In this document: piece by piece, positions 10,590 through 21,578 of the stretch
Layout: the number at the start of each line of letters is the position of its first letter
Numbering within the stretch: the first letter of the stretch is position 1
Assembly (NCBI GenBank): GCA_037951105.1
Contig: JBAMJV010007743.1
Span: 1-64,000 of the forward strand
Source: Echinarachnius parma
Lineage: Eukaryota; Echinodermata; Echinoidea; Clypeasteroida; Echinarachniidae
Length of the DNA stretch: 64,000 nt
Reading direction: 5' to 3'
The notes under the pieces: generated by a model
Told to the model about the DNA's origin: nothing
The model's database searches: none
The model's input: only the letters and a program-made list of their open reading frames with translations
Made by a program: the position numbers and the translations under genes

Positions 10590-12984
10590 TTACCATAATT
10601 AATTAATGGAGAAAAATTTCAAAATTCTGTGTAGAAGTTTAGTGTACCAAAGTTAGCTCTACCAGATAAAGCAAACCAAATCAAAATCGGTCGAGAAATG
10701 AAGGAGAAGAAGCATTTTTTGTGATTTTTGGAATAAATTTGCATAAATTACCATAATTAATTAATGGAGAAAAATTTCAAAATTCTGTGTAGAAGTTTAG
10801 TGTACCAAAGTTAGCTCTACCAGATAAAGCAAACCAAATCAAAATTGGTCGAGAAATGAAGGAGAAGAAGCATTTTTTGTGATTTTTGGAATAAATTTGC
10901 ATAAATTACCATAATTCATTAATGGAGAAAAATTTCAAAATTCTGTGTAGAAGTTTAGTGTACCAAAGTTAGCTCTACCAGATAAAGCAAACCAAATCAA
11001 AATCGGTCGAGAAATGAAGGAGAAGAAGTATTTTTTGTGATTTTTGGAATAAATTTGCATAAATTACCATAATTAATTAATGGAGAAAAATTTCACGATT
11101 CTGTGTAGAAGTTTTAAATCCCACTCCTAGCCCTATCTTATGAAACAATCAGAATCAAAATCGGTTGAAAAATAACGAAGAAGAAGCATTTTGAAAACTG
11201 TGGACGGACGGACGGACGGAAGGACGGACGGACGGAAGGACGGACGGACGGACGGACGGACGCCGGACGCCACGGCATGGCATAAGCTCATCGGGCCCTT
11301 CGGGCCGGATGAGCTAAAAATGGGGAAATTTGTGTAAAAAAACATATGGGGAGTAGTTTACATACTTATCAGAGTGCGTTGCCAATTTGAGTTCCGCATA
11401 TATGAATAAATGGGCATCTTCAAAGGGCCATAGTTGTCTTGTTTCTCGCCCAATTATGCTCTAACTTTCAGAGATTATTCCTCATAATCTCTTCAAGTCT
11501 ATGAAAGCATCATTTTGCCTGGGTTTCATTGCCCTTTAAACAAACATCACATTCACATTTTTCGCTTTTAAAAATGGTTGAAATGGTGTTAACGGCTGCT
11601 TTTTTAAACATTAAAACAGCCCTATAACTTTGACGTTCAATATGTTTTCTACCAGAATTATAACTATTGGTTTGTTATGATATCTTACAAGTTTCAGTTA
11701 CTAAAATTCAGTTTGACCAATATTGTACTATCCCGAACAGAGAAAATAGATATTCACGTTTACACGCTATTTAACGAATACATTTTTACGCGAACATAAT
11801 ATTATTTTGTATTCATCTGTTCATATACAAATGATGCACAGGCATGAGTGGATCGGTAAGAATTGGATGCACGAGTTTAACTTTGGAATGGTTTAAACCC
11901 ACGAGCGCAGCGAGTGGGTTTTAGACCATTTCCAAAGTTAAAAGAGTGCATCCAATTCTTACCGATCCACGAAATATCAGACTTTTTCCCAGTAATAGCT
12001 AAATTGGCTAAATTTACCGACCCATGGCTTCAAAAGTACCGACCCATGGCTTCAAAAGTACCGACCCATGGCTTCAAAAGTACCGACTCATGGCTGCAAA
12101 CGTACCGACCCTTGGCTAATTTACCGACGCATGACTGGAGAAAAATTTGATTTTTACATTAAACATTTTTTTTTTAATGATTTTTGTTATATCAATTTCA
12201 AAATTCAATTCATTTTTTTAAAACAATTACAAAAAAAATAATTAAATGATATAATTATTATAATTTTCTTTAAATGATAAACAATTTTTTTATATCAATT
12301 TTTTTTTTTTTTTTTTTATTATATAATTTTTTTCCGATCCACGAAATATGCCTGTGCAGCATTTGTATTATAAAATGAGTGAAAACAAAAATGTGAAAAT
12401 CAAACTAAAGTGAGCCATGCATCAGTAAAAAAAACTTTCACATGGTAATTGACCAATCAGAATGCAGGGATTCGTACGTACGTATACGCGTCATATTTTC
12501 TTCCGTCAATCAATTGCTCTTGTTGAATTTGAATGACTTTACAAATTATCATCACCCATCAAATTTTCTTCAGAACATTATTAAATTCATTATATTTTTA
12601 CAGGATCATGAGCTGTTTGCATACAGTGATGTCCTGTAAATCAAGTCATACAATGATTAAATCGTATATAGTAGATACAATTACAGACAATACAGCATTA
12701 AAATAAAACGAGATTACACAAAAATAGAAAAAATATATGAAAAGCTAAAATTATTACATACCTAAGCCTGAATCAGGCGTCATCGTAGAAGATGTCACGT
12801 TACTCGACATGGAACTGATGGAGTTGGCATCACCGCGTGACGATGTCGTGCCACTACCGGGATAGGCAGTCGAAGTCGACATTGACCCCAAGCCGCTGTC
12901 TCCGTGGTTCTGCTCGGAACCTACCGATGACCCCAAGCCACTGTCTCCATATTGGTCGCCAGAATAAGTTGTTCCACCGTCCAT
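9284..12984 (-). CDS. Ubiquitin-like protein with phosphodegron-like N-terminus (two exons)
   Basis: CDS = complement of 12984-12762 joined to 9687-9284; 208 codons plus TAG. Exon 1 ends TTAG|GTATGT with one base over and exon 2 follows TATAG with two, giving SGLG-NVGR across the join, so the frame is continuous. Residues 1-75 are Ser/Gly/Thr-rich and probably disordered, with DSGLGS at 14-19 and 29-34 and DSGLGN at 71-76. From about residue 92 (MVELFLQYTDQGKTKESIIQ) to 180 there is a plausible beta-grasp fold: strand, hairpin, helix LADAKQKIREV, then a TVYDYGFRPGT segment and an ARIEV strand. Residues 164-180 are repeated exactly as 181-197. The tail is STRARGGGGGLI. DSGxxS is the known beta-TrCP degron pattern; a role as a turned-over modifier or adaptor is inference. 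The family is not identified. Confidence 0.82.
9320..9421. repeat. Perfect-frame 51-bp tandem duplication inside exon 2
   Basis: Units 9320-9370 and 9371-9421 differ at one base (T/C in the TTTTGG/TCTTGG block), a synonymous change. Each encodes the same 17 residues starting DYGFRPGTKT. The near-identity implies a recent duplication. Confidence 0.95.
10591..11200. repeat. 158-bp tandem repeat, about 3.8 copies
   Basis: TACCATAATTAATTAATGGA (10907 has one change) starts units at 10591, 10749, 10907 and 11065, an exact 158-bp period. The first three are nearly identical; the last diverges after about 11095. Confidence 0.93.
11202..11262. repeat. (GGAC)n tetranucleotide array
   Basis: About 15 GGAC units with two GGAA variants, inside the fold-back element. 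Confidence 0.95.
11560..11733 (-). mobile_element. Terminal fragment of the AGGGATAGTT family
   Basis: On the minus strand GGTCAAACTGAATTTTAGTA and AATAGTTATAATTC match the left part of 8166-9026. The terminal CCCT plus TTAA is lost (reads ATCCCGAACA), so the outer boundary is mutated. Confidence 0.55.
11827..12370. mobile_element. Fold-back element with internal hairpin and 22-bp minisatellite
   Basis: Left ACAAATGATGCACAGGCAT and right ATGCCTGTGCAGCATTTGT are inverted copies. Near the left end is a long hairpin (about 11851-11970) whose stem holds GGATCGGTAAGAATTGGATG and its complement, with apex CGAGCGCAGCGAG. The core is a 22-bp minisatellite and A/T homopolymer. Confidence 0.7.
12015..12140. 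repeat. 22-bp minisatellite TACCGACCCATGGCTTCAAA(AG)
   Basis: Unit starts at 12015, 12037, 12059, 12081 and 12103, then a shortened unit at 12122. The first three are identical. Confidence 0.92.
12762..12984 (-). CDS. Exon 1 (coding) of the ubiquitin-like gene
   Basis: The exon begins at 12991 after CCCTAG, and the first ATG in frame is at 12984. Low-complexity Ser/Gly/Thr residues with three DSGLG repeats. The donor is GTATGT at 12761. Starting here is the conservative choice; an upstream exon is also in frame (see 13385-13596). Confidence 0.8.
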
Positions 12985-13384
12985 TCTGTTTCTAGGGTAA
13001 AAATCAACAGAGGAAAACAAATATATTTATATATATATATTTTTTTTTTTGTCGTATAATATAAATAGGCTATCATTATTTTCTGCAAAAATATACTAGC
13101 CAAAACCTGGTATAAATTAGGAGTTAGAATAGTATGACGAAAATCCTTTTTAAGAAATCATCTAATAATTGGGCGAAACTACTAAAATATTGGAGTAAGT
13201 ATTTATCATATTATTGTATCGCCATCTGTTATTCATACGCCGTAATTCAGAAAAAGGGAAATGGCAAAATAAAAGTAGGCCTAATTAGCCTAATGAACTG
13301 TTTTTTCTCTTCTGCTGTGTAATAAAAAAATCAAGATAGCGATGCAAGATGATATGGGTATGTGTAGAATAAAAACATACGTAC

Positions 13385-13596
13385 CTTTCTCTGCTGCAAT
13401 GGGATTCGAAGAGAGAAAATGTACCTCCACTAAGACTTCCAAAGGTAAAATGCCGCGACTGCGCCAATAATTTGTAGTTACGACTACATATAGACCCAAA
13501 CATGGGGGATTTCCCAAGAAGCGCAGTTGCAATTACAAGCATTATTCCAGAAGCTTCGCCCAAACCTGATTGGTGCATTGAGATTCTGATCCACAC
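13385..13596 (-). CDS. Possible upstream exon of the ubiquitin-like gene (5' UTR or N-terminal extension)
   Basis: An open frame from an ATG at 13596 reaches a good donor (AGAAAG|GTACGT) at 13385. It leaves two bases that complete a codon with the first base of the exon at 12991, so 71 codons would read straight into residue 1 of the gene below. The predicted peptide has a hydrophobic run (IMLVIATALL) but otherwise looks unremarkable. It may equally be 5' UTR, since no similarity supports translation. Confidence 0.4.
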
Positions 13597-14225
13597 ACTG
13601 ACCTCTAGAGGTCAGTGGATCCACATGACAACAGCCAGTGGTGAAGCGAGGGAGGAGGGGGGCTAGCTCGTGGGGGCGCTCGAGCCATGTCATTCCGGGG
13701 GTCTATGGAGCGGCAATATTTGAAAATCGGGTATCTTGAGAGCGGCAATCGGGTGTGAAAACGGGAGTCTTGTATAAAGCGGGCCATACCCGTCTTACAT
13801 TATACATGAGTGTCCCCCCCCCCCCCCCCCCCCGACGCCGGACGCGTCTTTTTTTTCCGGAACTCGTAAAAGCGCGCTGGTAAGCCAAGACTAGCCCCCG
13901 CTGCTATTATGCATCAAAATCTGCGGCTCTGCGACATCGAACTAGATAAGACAAGTCCAAGGGCAAGGGTGACCATTATTTAATTAGTGTCCGATCTCGA
14001 TGCGGACTACGACCACGACAATGAGACTAGGAACATTATGATTCATCTATAGGCGTATAACTATCACACTCACAGTCATCATGGTGTGTGAAGCCACGAT
14101 TTTATTGAGAAAATAGCTAGGCTTGCGTGTAAATCAACACCGCGAGCTAGTCTTGGCTTTCCAGCGCGCTTTCACGAGTTGCGACGCATTAACGTTACGG
14201 GAAAAAAAGACGCCCCCCGGACAAT
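13597..14225. mobile_element. GC-richer upstream region with inverted repeat and poly-C
   Basis: A 20-base C run (13814-13833) is followed by a fold-back (about 13845-14215). AACTCGTAAAAGCGCGCTGG and AAGCCAAGACTAGC at the left face their complements at 14130-14185. It lies just 5' of the ubiquitin-like gene, so it could contain its promoter, but no motif proves that. Confidence 0.55.
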
Positions 14226-15660
14226 AACACATTCATGTATTCCTCAGCTCTGCGGGCAATGTTTGCCCTAGCTTTCTAAGGTCATTTCTCTACTGGTATT
14301 ACTCAATAAACTTGAAACTTGAACTTGAATTGGTAAAGAGCCAACTTCAGCTAGCATGGATTGCTCAATGCCATCACGTACGTGACCACGTGGGGGAATC
14401 CCCACCGTACGAGTACATGCAATAGTCTTTCTCGCAGTCCCGTATTGTATTTGTTTGTATTCACAATTGTACATAGTGTGCTTTTTATTGTACACAAGGC
14501 TCCTTGGCAAATTTGAAGGCAAATTTTAACTGAAAGGGCCACCCTGTTGAAATAAAACATTAATACATAATACATTAATAAATTAAACCGTTCAAAACAA
14601 TTTGATTTTGGTATAACGTGCATTATCCAGACTCAGGAAGCACGATTATTTTAGTCCCGAGTCGTCAGTGGAACCCCCTTCTAAATAGGTTCAAATCAAT
14701 AACATCACAATTATTCTTGTTCGTTAATGTAAGGTTAAATTTGTATTTTTCCTTCCACAGCAAACAATGGAGCCAGATGCCATCCCAGTGGAACAAATAA
14801 TTGAAACAGAGACTGATTTTCAGTCTAATTGGTAAAAAAAACAGAGCGTGTTGCCTACAACCTACCGTACACTTGTTCAGGGACAGGGTTGTATCATGTG
14901 TATTGTGCGTAAAGAAAATGTGTATCATTTTTACCTAATGTATTAGTACATTGCAAATGATTCTCTCTGTTCAAAGTATGTGATGTTCTTGTACTGAAAA
15001 TTAACATTAAACTGACACTAACATTAAAACGTCAAAATAATAAAACAACAATTAGGTAATATCTATAACATTAAGAAATCAGATAAAGAACAAGGTTTTT
15101 CATATCTTGACACAGATGAAAGAGACAAACATTTTCCTTTTCTAATAACGTAGTATCAGATTTATTATTATATGGGTTACATTATATACAAAACATATTG
15201 TATTCAAATGTACTAATAGAAATATAGTATAGAATACAAAAAGGCACCATAACAAATTATACCATCAAGATCAATAACTTGTGTGAAAGTGCCAATAACA
15301 CAATTACCCTTTTCTTAAAAAAATCAGTTGTTTATATACTTGCTATTACAATTAATGTATAATATATAATAGAATTATGACTTAAGGTAATATGAATATA
15401 TATTTTCTAATACATTTTGCATTGCGTTTTATATTTATTCAGTTTCATCTGTGATGTAATTTGATCATCAATATACACATCTCTTTGTTCTAGGAATGTA
15501 CTAGTATTATATGACAAAGGCAATATAACTGGAGAGTTAAAAGGCTAGCACTTGTTGCTAAATGTTACTGACGAGAGCATAAATCTTGCCACTTTTCAAA
15601 TTGTCCTTCTCTGATGGAAAATAATCCTTTTTCTCTTTTTATGGTAACTGCTGTTCTTCT
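14226..15660. other. No gene seen; short LINE-tail-like block
   Basis: AATAAACTTGAAACTTGAA at about 14306 resembles the LINE tails at 56185 and 57263. The remainder is AT-rich without exon-like frames. Confidence 0.45.
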
Positions 15661-16039
15661 TTTGTACAGCCCCCTGTAGGCTCACGCTGTCATGTTTTGA
15701 CAAAGTTCATGTTCAAATGACGTTGCATACAGAACGGTTTGCAGACACAACAAAAGCAGGTTATGTAACCACTGACATAGCAGTGGACGTAACAACAATG
15801 ATACGTATAACACAATAACCCACTTTTGCTGAGTCTGTATGCAATCTCATTTGAATGTGTTACTGTTACAAAACATATGGCAGCCTCCAGAGGGCAGTAT
15901 AAGCAGTTATAAGAGTTAACTAAAAGAACATTGATTATTTCACTTATAAGTGATACCTGTACCCCAAGAGGAAATGCAGTAAAAATCTGTATATAAAGAC
16001 CACCCAAGGGAGACAATTAAGTTGGTATAAAAAGTAATC

Positions 16040-16205
16040 AACAGGTGGTCTCTATAGACAGGTTCATTTACATGTAAACTGCATACAAGAGAATCCAGAT
16101 TAGTGGTCTCTATAGACAAAGTTCGTTTACATGTAAACGGCACTCAAGGGAGTCACGATTAGTGGTCTCTATAGACAGGTGGTCGCTATAGCAGGTTTGA
16201 CTGTA
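16040..16205 (+). repeat. Degenerate tandem repeat, GTGGTCTCTATAGACA core
   Basis: Cores at about 16045, 16104 and 16161, followed by a variant GTGGTCGCTATAGCAGG. Spacers share TTACATGTAAAC. Three units of about 60 bp. Confidence 0.75.
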
Positions 16206-16489
16206 TTTGAACTGAAGTACAAGGAATTATGCCTTTCTAAAATCAGTATTTATCAATGAGCCAAAATGCTAGATTTGTGCTTCACTTTAAACACATTTAC
16301 ATAAATTTGAATTAACCCAGGGCTAGGATTACCACTCGTTTACACCGTTGCTCTGTCAGGCAAGTAGACCAAAGTTGAATAGGTTTTTGGTAGCCTGAAC
16401 CAAGATTTGGATCACTCAAAAGAGAGGAAAACATTAATTTCTGTTATTAATTTATTTGGTTGCCCTATCAGGCAAGTATCATCCAAGAC

Positions 16490-16796
16490 CAGGGGGTGTT
16501 TCACAAAGATCCTAAGTTGAACTTTACTTAAGTTTTAAGTTGGACTTAAAAATGATGGAAAGCTGTTAATGTCTTTGATTTTTTTCCATTTTGGGTGTAT
16601 AAAAGTTCATTTAAAAGGAATAAAATGTTGAATTGAATCATTAATACTTTCTATCATCAAAGAGATTTTATGTTCTTGAACAATTATGACAAATCTAAAA
16701 TACTTTTTGCTTTTGAATATATTTTTATTCCAAGGCTACAAATGGCTTACCATACTTTTTAAGCCCAACTTAGATATCTATGTGAAACACCCCCCT
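16490..16796. mobile_element. Fold-back element (CAGGGGGTGTTTCACA ends)
   Basis: Left CAGGGGGTGTTTCACAAAGA with CCTAAGTTG faces CAACTTAGATA and TGTGAAACACCCCCCTG at the right. About 307 bp, AT-rich interior, no clear target duplication. Confidence 0.75.
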
Positions 16797-17700
16797 GTAG
16801 TAATTCCGAGCCCGGTTGGTTAAAACAATTCTAATTCATAACCATTATCCATCCATACATAGATGTGAAAATATATCGCCTACACAATACACATAATTTT
16901 TATACATTAATATATAGTTTTGAAAATCAATAAAATTAATCATTACAAAATTGTACATTCAGGTATACCAATCTCCATTAAAGTTTTGTTGCTGAAGATC
17001 TATAATTTATAAATACAAAAATAGGTGATTATCAGTAACTTGATTACACTGAATTGATAATTATTGCACAAAAATTAAATCACACAACCTTTACAACCCT
17101 AAGCATATTATATGATATTGTCAGGTGAGATTATGTGGAAAAGTTATATATAAAAAAGTGCTAAAATTTCCCCTTACCATGCTACGGATACATGTATATC
17201 ATATAATAATAATGACAACAATAATAATCTACATCACAATAATACTGGGTACTGACAATGCACAATACAATATATGCACAATTGCAAACGTAAATAAAGG
17301 TATATGCTCCTTATCCATGTATTAGGGGAAAAACTATGGTTAATTAAAACTGTTTTTTTTCCTTGATTACCATAATAAATGAATGCTGTTTCTGTTATAT
17401 TCCACTAAATTTTAAACAGTGATCGTTTGATAAAATCATACCCATTCATATTACAATACAGACATTTTAGTTATCTTAAAACCAACAATCAATTAATCAA
17501 AAAATAAAGTCAACCCCAAATTTGGAGGAATAAAATAACTCTTTTATGTGACCTAAATAATAAACATAAGGGTAGAAAAAGACATGAATAACACGAAAGA
17601 GTTTGAAAATAGCAAAACCACATCATTACCAAATAGTTCCAGTATTTCAATAATTCAGCAGCAATTGAGAAGAATTCATATGAGAGTGTACACTACTCTA
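16797..17700. other. AT-rich DNA, nothing recognised
   Basis: No exon-like frame or matched repeat. Confidence 0.4.
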
Positions 17701-17709
17701 CGGTTCTGA

Positions 17710-17961
17710 TAGTCTAGGATCGAGACCCTCGATCGCATGCTGAACTAGCTCCTACCACCCACAATATATAGCGCCACCAACGACAGAGATCTGCACAACG
17801 AGAGAGATCTGCACAACGAGAGAGGTCTGCATAACATCAGTGATCGCTGCTTATGCTGGCAGCCATCACTGCTGTTGTGCAGATCTCTCTCGTTGGCGGC
17901 TATCTATTATGGGCGGTGGGATTATTTTCAGCAGGCGATCGAGGGTCTAGATCATAGACTA
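17710..17961. mobile_element. 252-bp inverted-repeat element with 9-bp target duplication (Mutator-like)
   Basis: CGGTTCTGA at 17701-17709 is repeated at 17962-17970. The ends TAGTCTAGGATCGAGACCCT and (reverse complement of the right end) TAGTCTATGATCTAGACCCT are near-identical over about 33 bp. Internal AGATCTGCACAACGAGAG is repeated and again mirrored. A 9-bp duplication is typical of Mutator-like elements; the superfamily is inferred from that alone. Confidence 0.82.
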
Positions 17962-18341
17962 CGGTTCTGAGGAATCAAGTGGAGAGAACAGATATTAATT
18001 TGATGAATGATGAGCTAGAAAATATATCTTTGATCCCTTTCAAAAATGTCCAAGATACACCACCTTACACAAGAAAAAAAACATATGTACGGTACATGCA
18101 AATAAAATAGTTAACTATTGTCACATGTTAGGCAGTAATTTCTGGAGTTGACACAATAATATTAATGTAGAAAAGATTTCAAACAAAAACATTCAGTAAT
18201 TTCATAAGCATTTATATTTTGTACGTAATATATTGTGAATGTACTGATTTTCAAAGTTAATTTCAATTGTAGAAATAAAATAAATTCAACAACAAAACTG
18301 CATAATGGAATGAAAGATGAATTAAAGGATGAAGACCTTAA

Positions 18342-18790
18342 AGAGATCCATTATCTTTGTCAAATTCAACACAAATCACTTGGAGCTTTCACACTTGTTT
18401 TCTTATTGTTTGGCTTATAGTAACAGAAGAATTAATTGGGATTCGATTTTGATTAATGCTTCCTAATTATGGAGATATTCAAGATTGAATTGCAAAGCAC
18501 TCCTGAAAGCTTTCCGGTTGTAGTCATAATATCCTAATTTGGAAACTTTTAAATTTTCATAGTATCCTAATTTGGATACTTTGATTTTTCATAGTATCCA
18601 AATTCAGATACTTTGCGCGAACAATCAGGATCAAAGTGACATCAATTTTCACTTATTTCACTAAGTAAACAGTTTTCATTTTCTATGAAACTTTCACACA
18701 TTATTCAGAAGCATCTTACTATGATATTGTTATATGATTGAAGTCTCAAATATAACTTTTGGAAAAATCGTTTGACGTTAATGGATCACT
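18342..18790. mobile_element. TTAA-flanked element (AGAGATCCATTATCTTTGTC end)
   Basis: TTAA at 18338-18341 and 18791-18794; the right end is AATGGATCACT. Related to 19253-19623 and 6982-7339 by its ends and by ACTTTCACACATTATTC-type interior sequence. Confidence 0.7.
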
Positions 18791-19252
18791 TTAACCAAAA
18801 AACACCAACCACTCCCACATACATTGGTTGGTATTTTGTCCATCCTTTGTGAATTAGCCTTTGTGACTCGCACGATTCAGTGAGAATCAACTTACAATAA
18901 TCCATTTGTTCCCAGAAAGCAAGCAATTAGTCATTTCAAACAAGCATAACATTATTAGAATACATTACGTTTCACTAAGTTAGCCGTGATCTCCACCACG
19001 GTGGAAATCAACTTAACCATTTTAATAGCTTTCGTCAACATTCCATGCCCTGTTAACTGCCCCCCGAGACCTAGTGGTATTATAGAGATAATCTCCTCCG
19101 GTTACACGCAGTAAACCGATAAGAACGGTGTAAACGGTGATAAAATTCTACTAGAGGCACGAATCTCTCAACCTCTCCTCAGGCCTGAGAAGCGGTTATT
19201 TTCTAACTTGGGTGAAACGTAATGAACGTCACACAATGAAATTAGTTTTTAA

Positions 19253-19623
19253 AGTGATCCATGTACTTTGTTAGATATTGCCAAAAAATGACATTTGAGA
19301 CTTCAATCTTATACCAAAATCATTGCAAGATATGTCTGAATGTTGTGTGAAAGTTTTGTTGAAAAAGAACACTGCTTTCCTGGTTTAAAAAGCGAAAATT
19401 TGCGTCAGATTTTACAACTAATTCTGAGTTCTTTGCCGTAGATTCAAACGTGACCTTTATGCTGAATGATTTTCAATGATAGATATCTTCATACTAAAGG
19501 GACATTTGAACAAATCTAACCCTATTTTATTCTTCTCTTACCATAAGCTAAACAACATGGTAGAAGAGAAATGTGGAAGCCCAAAGTAATTTTCGTAGAG
19601 TTAGACAAAGTACATGGATCACT
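19253..19623. mobile_element. TTAA-flanked fold-back element (AGTGATCCATGTACTTTG ends)
   Basis: TTAA at 19249-19252 and 19624-19627. AGTGATCCATGTACTTTGT at the left is mirrored by ACAAAGTACATGGATCACT at the right. The interior includes the TTCTCTTACCATAAGCTAAA block seen in inverted form at 7055 and 59645. Confidence 0.8.
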
Positions 19624-19862
19624 TTAATGCGAGACATACAGTACATATTCCACATGAACAAAATGAATATATTATAATATATACAATCTAAAAACAACAG
19701 ACAAAGATAACCAAGGACACAGACAAATAGACACCCCATACCATGAAGAAAATAATGAACTATGATATACATACTGTGCATCATTATATCTATATATATT
19801 TTTGAAAAGTACTGAATAGTTTTGTTCTGAGAGTAAATATTATACAAATAGTGCATGGTTTG

Positions 19863-20010
19863 GAGTTGAATATACCAGAATAGACAACGATACATTTTTA
19901 ATTTCTCGAGAGCGATTATATTGCATCGAGGCCGCAGGCCGAGTGCAATATAATCTCACGAGAGAAATTAAAAATGTCGAGGTGTCTATTGTGGAATATT
20001 TAACGACAAG
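19863..20010. repeat. Long hairpin with GC-rich apex
   Basis: CATTTTTAATTTCTCGAGAG ... GATTATATTGCA folds onto TGCAATATAATC ... GAGAAATTAAAAATG, with apex CGAGGCCGCAGGCCGAG. The flanks (AGACAAC / GTGTCTATTGTGGAATAT) are also inverted. Confidence 0.8.
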
Positions 20011-20430
20011 AAGCATGTACTATTTGTTATATAATATGATTATTTTGAGGAACTGATATGGTTATCATGTTGATAAACCCAAATTGACCTTGCTCAAATT
20101 GTGAGTGTTCTCTCCAGCCATTGTCGGCCCTGCGTACTGTGTTACGTGCCAGCGCGTATTAGAAATAATTGCGCGCTCTGCGCATTTTCCCCATTCAAGA
20201 ACAAGCGCACAAGAGCACATTACGCACTCCAAGGCAATTCCCTGCGCAGCTCGTTTGGCTCTCTATGGTCAGTTTGTACATACTGAAAAGTTATAATACA
20301 TATGTATTATAACTTTACCATTTATTATACCGGATTAAGCATCGGTAATCAACCAATGGGAATGCTCAATTTACCTTCATTATGACGTCATCATATTATA
20401 TACAGTGATGTTACATTAGTGCATAAACCA

Positions 20431-20589
20431 GGGCCCCGTTTCATACAACTTTTGCAATTGTTGTTAGTGTCCAATTATTTAAACTTGTAGGTCAACAGCC
20501 AATCAGCATGGAGCATTTCAGCTGTTGCCATGGTAGTTACACTAATTGGACACTTACAACAATTGCAAAAGTTTTGTGAAATGGGGCCC
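20431..20589. mobile_element. 159-bp MITE (GGGCCCCGTTTCA ends)
   Basis: ACTTTTGCAATTGTTGT and GTGTCCAATTA near the left end are mirrored at the right, giving about 47 bp of near-perfect inverted repeat. Confidence 0.85.
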
Positions 20590-21400
20590 AGAAGAAGAAA
20601 ACAGTAAAAGAATTGTGCTTTTTGTTTTTTTTTATCTCAACTTACAATAGATTTTCCCTCCTCTGTGTATGGAAAACTTTTCTTAACTGTTTCCCTACTA
20701 AATTTTGCAATCCCCATATAGTTAATACAGGGCTCACAAGGTTTTCGTTGGCTATGGGTTATCCTGTTCCCTATTAGATATTGCAATACACATAGAGTAA
20801 ATACAGGACCCACCAGGTTTCCATAGAGTATCAAAACAACTTAGGTACTACATTCTTTTCCCTACACTACCACTTCCCATGAAACATTCATACATGTAAC
20901 ATACATATTTGTTTAACAGTACTTCACAAATATAATTTTTCACATACAAACGTAATTCAATTACAATGTTCTTATCTAGATATATATACACTGTATATAT
21001 ATAATATATTTATATACTATGTTTGATCATAGAATAATATAAGCAATCATATTCTTTTCATTACAAAATTATACATATATTTACGCATTCTATGAAAAAG
21101 TAGAGAATATAATAAGGCCATTTTGATTTCCCATATATACAAGAAAATAATTATTTCATCCTTTAATTTCTCTCCCCGCCATTAATCATATACCTTTTAT
21201 ACATATACCATTGGGCGTTTCTTTTAGTCATCCTCTCAGTAGCACACAATACAAAAACCATATCAATCTAGCAAGATTGCTTCCAAGGGAGTGAAATATG
21301 TGCATAATTATGTGCATTGATTGTGTGTATATCCAAGATATACAATTTCTTTGTAAAAAGGATCAATTATATTAGGTGCTAAAAAATCTACACATTGAGA
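20590..21400. other. AT-rich DNA, nothing recognised
   Basis: No coding signal; a short near-palindromic AT stretch around 20980-21010. Confidence 0.4.
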
Positions 21401-21407
21401 GGTTTAA

Positions 21408-21578
21408 CTCTTTGTGCGCTTCGTTTGACTTTAGTCACAAACAGCGGCACGCTTCGTTCGACTTTAGTCACAGACAACGATGCGTGCGGCGCATGCGCAC
21501 GCATACACTATACGATGCGTGCGGCGCGCGCCTCAAATAATCTGGAGACGGGGGATCTACTGCACAGCGCACAAAGTG
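21408..21578. mobile_element. CpG-rich TTAA-flanked MITE
   Basis: TTAA at 21404-21407 and 21579-21582; ends CTCTTTGTGCGC and GCGCACAAAGTG. The interior has alternating purine-pyrimidine GCGC/TGCG runs and the block TTCGACTTTAGTCACA. A second, truncated inverted copy is at about 60501-60676. Confidence 0.82.

Larger units (their letters stand above)
9873..11535. mobile_element. Large TTAA-flanked fold-back element with tandem-repeat core
   Basis: TTAA at 9869-9872 and 11536-11539. The left arm (AGGGCAATGAAACCCAAGC ... GAGGAATAATCTCTGAAAG, to about 10075) is mirrored by the right arm (11343-11535). The core holds A/T simple repeat (10360-10590), four 158-bp tandem units and a GGAC tetranucleotide array. 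No coding capacity. Confidence 0.85.

Noticed and set aside
15690-16143. Overlapping minus-strand frames of about 108 and 67 codons
   Set aside because: They run over the tandem GTGGTCTCTATAGACA repeat, and the translations repeat each other; no splice support.
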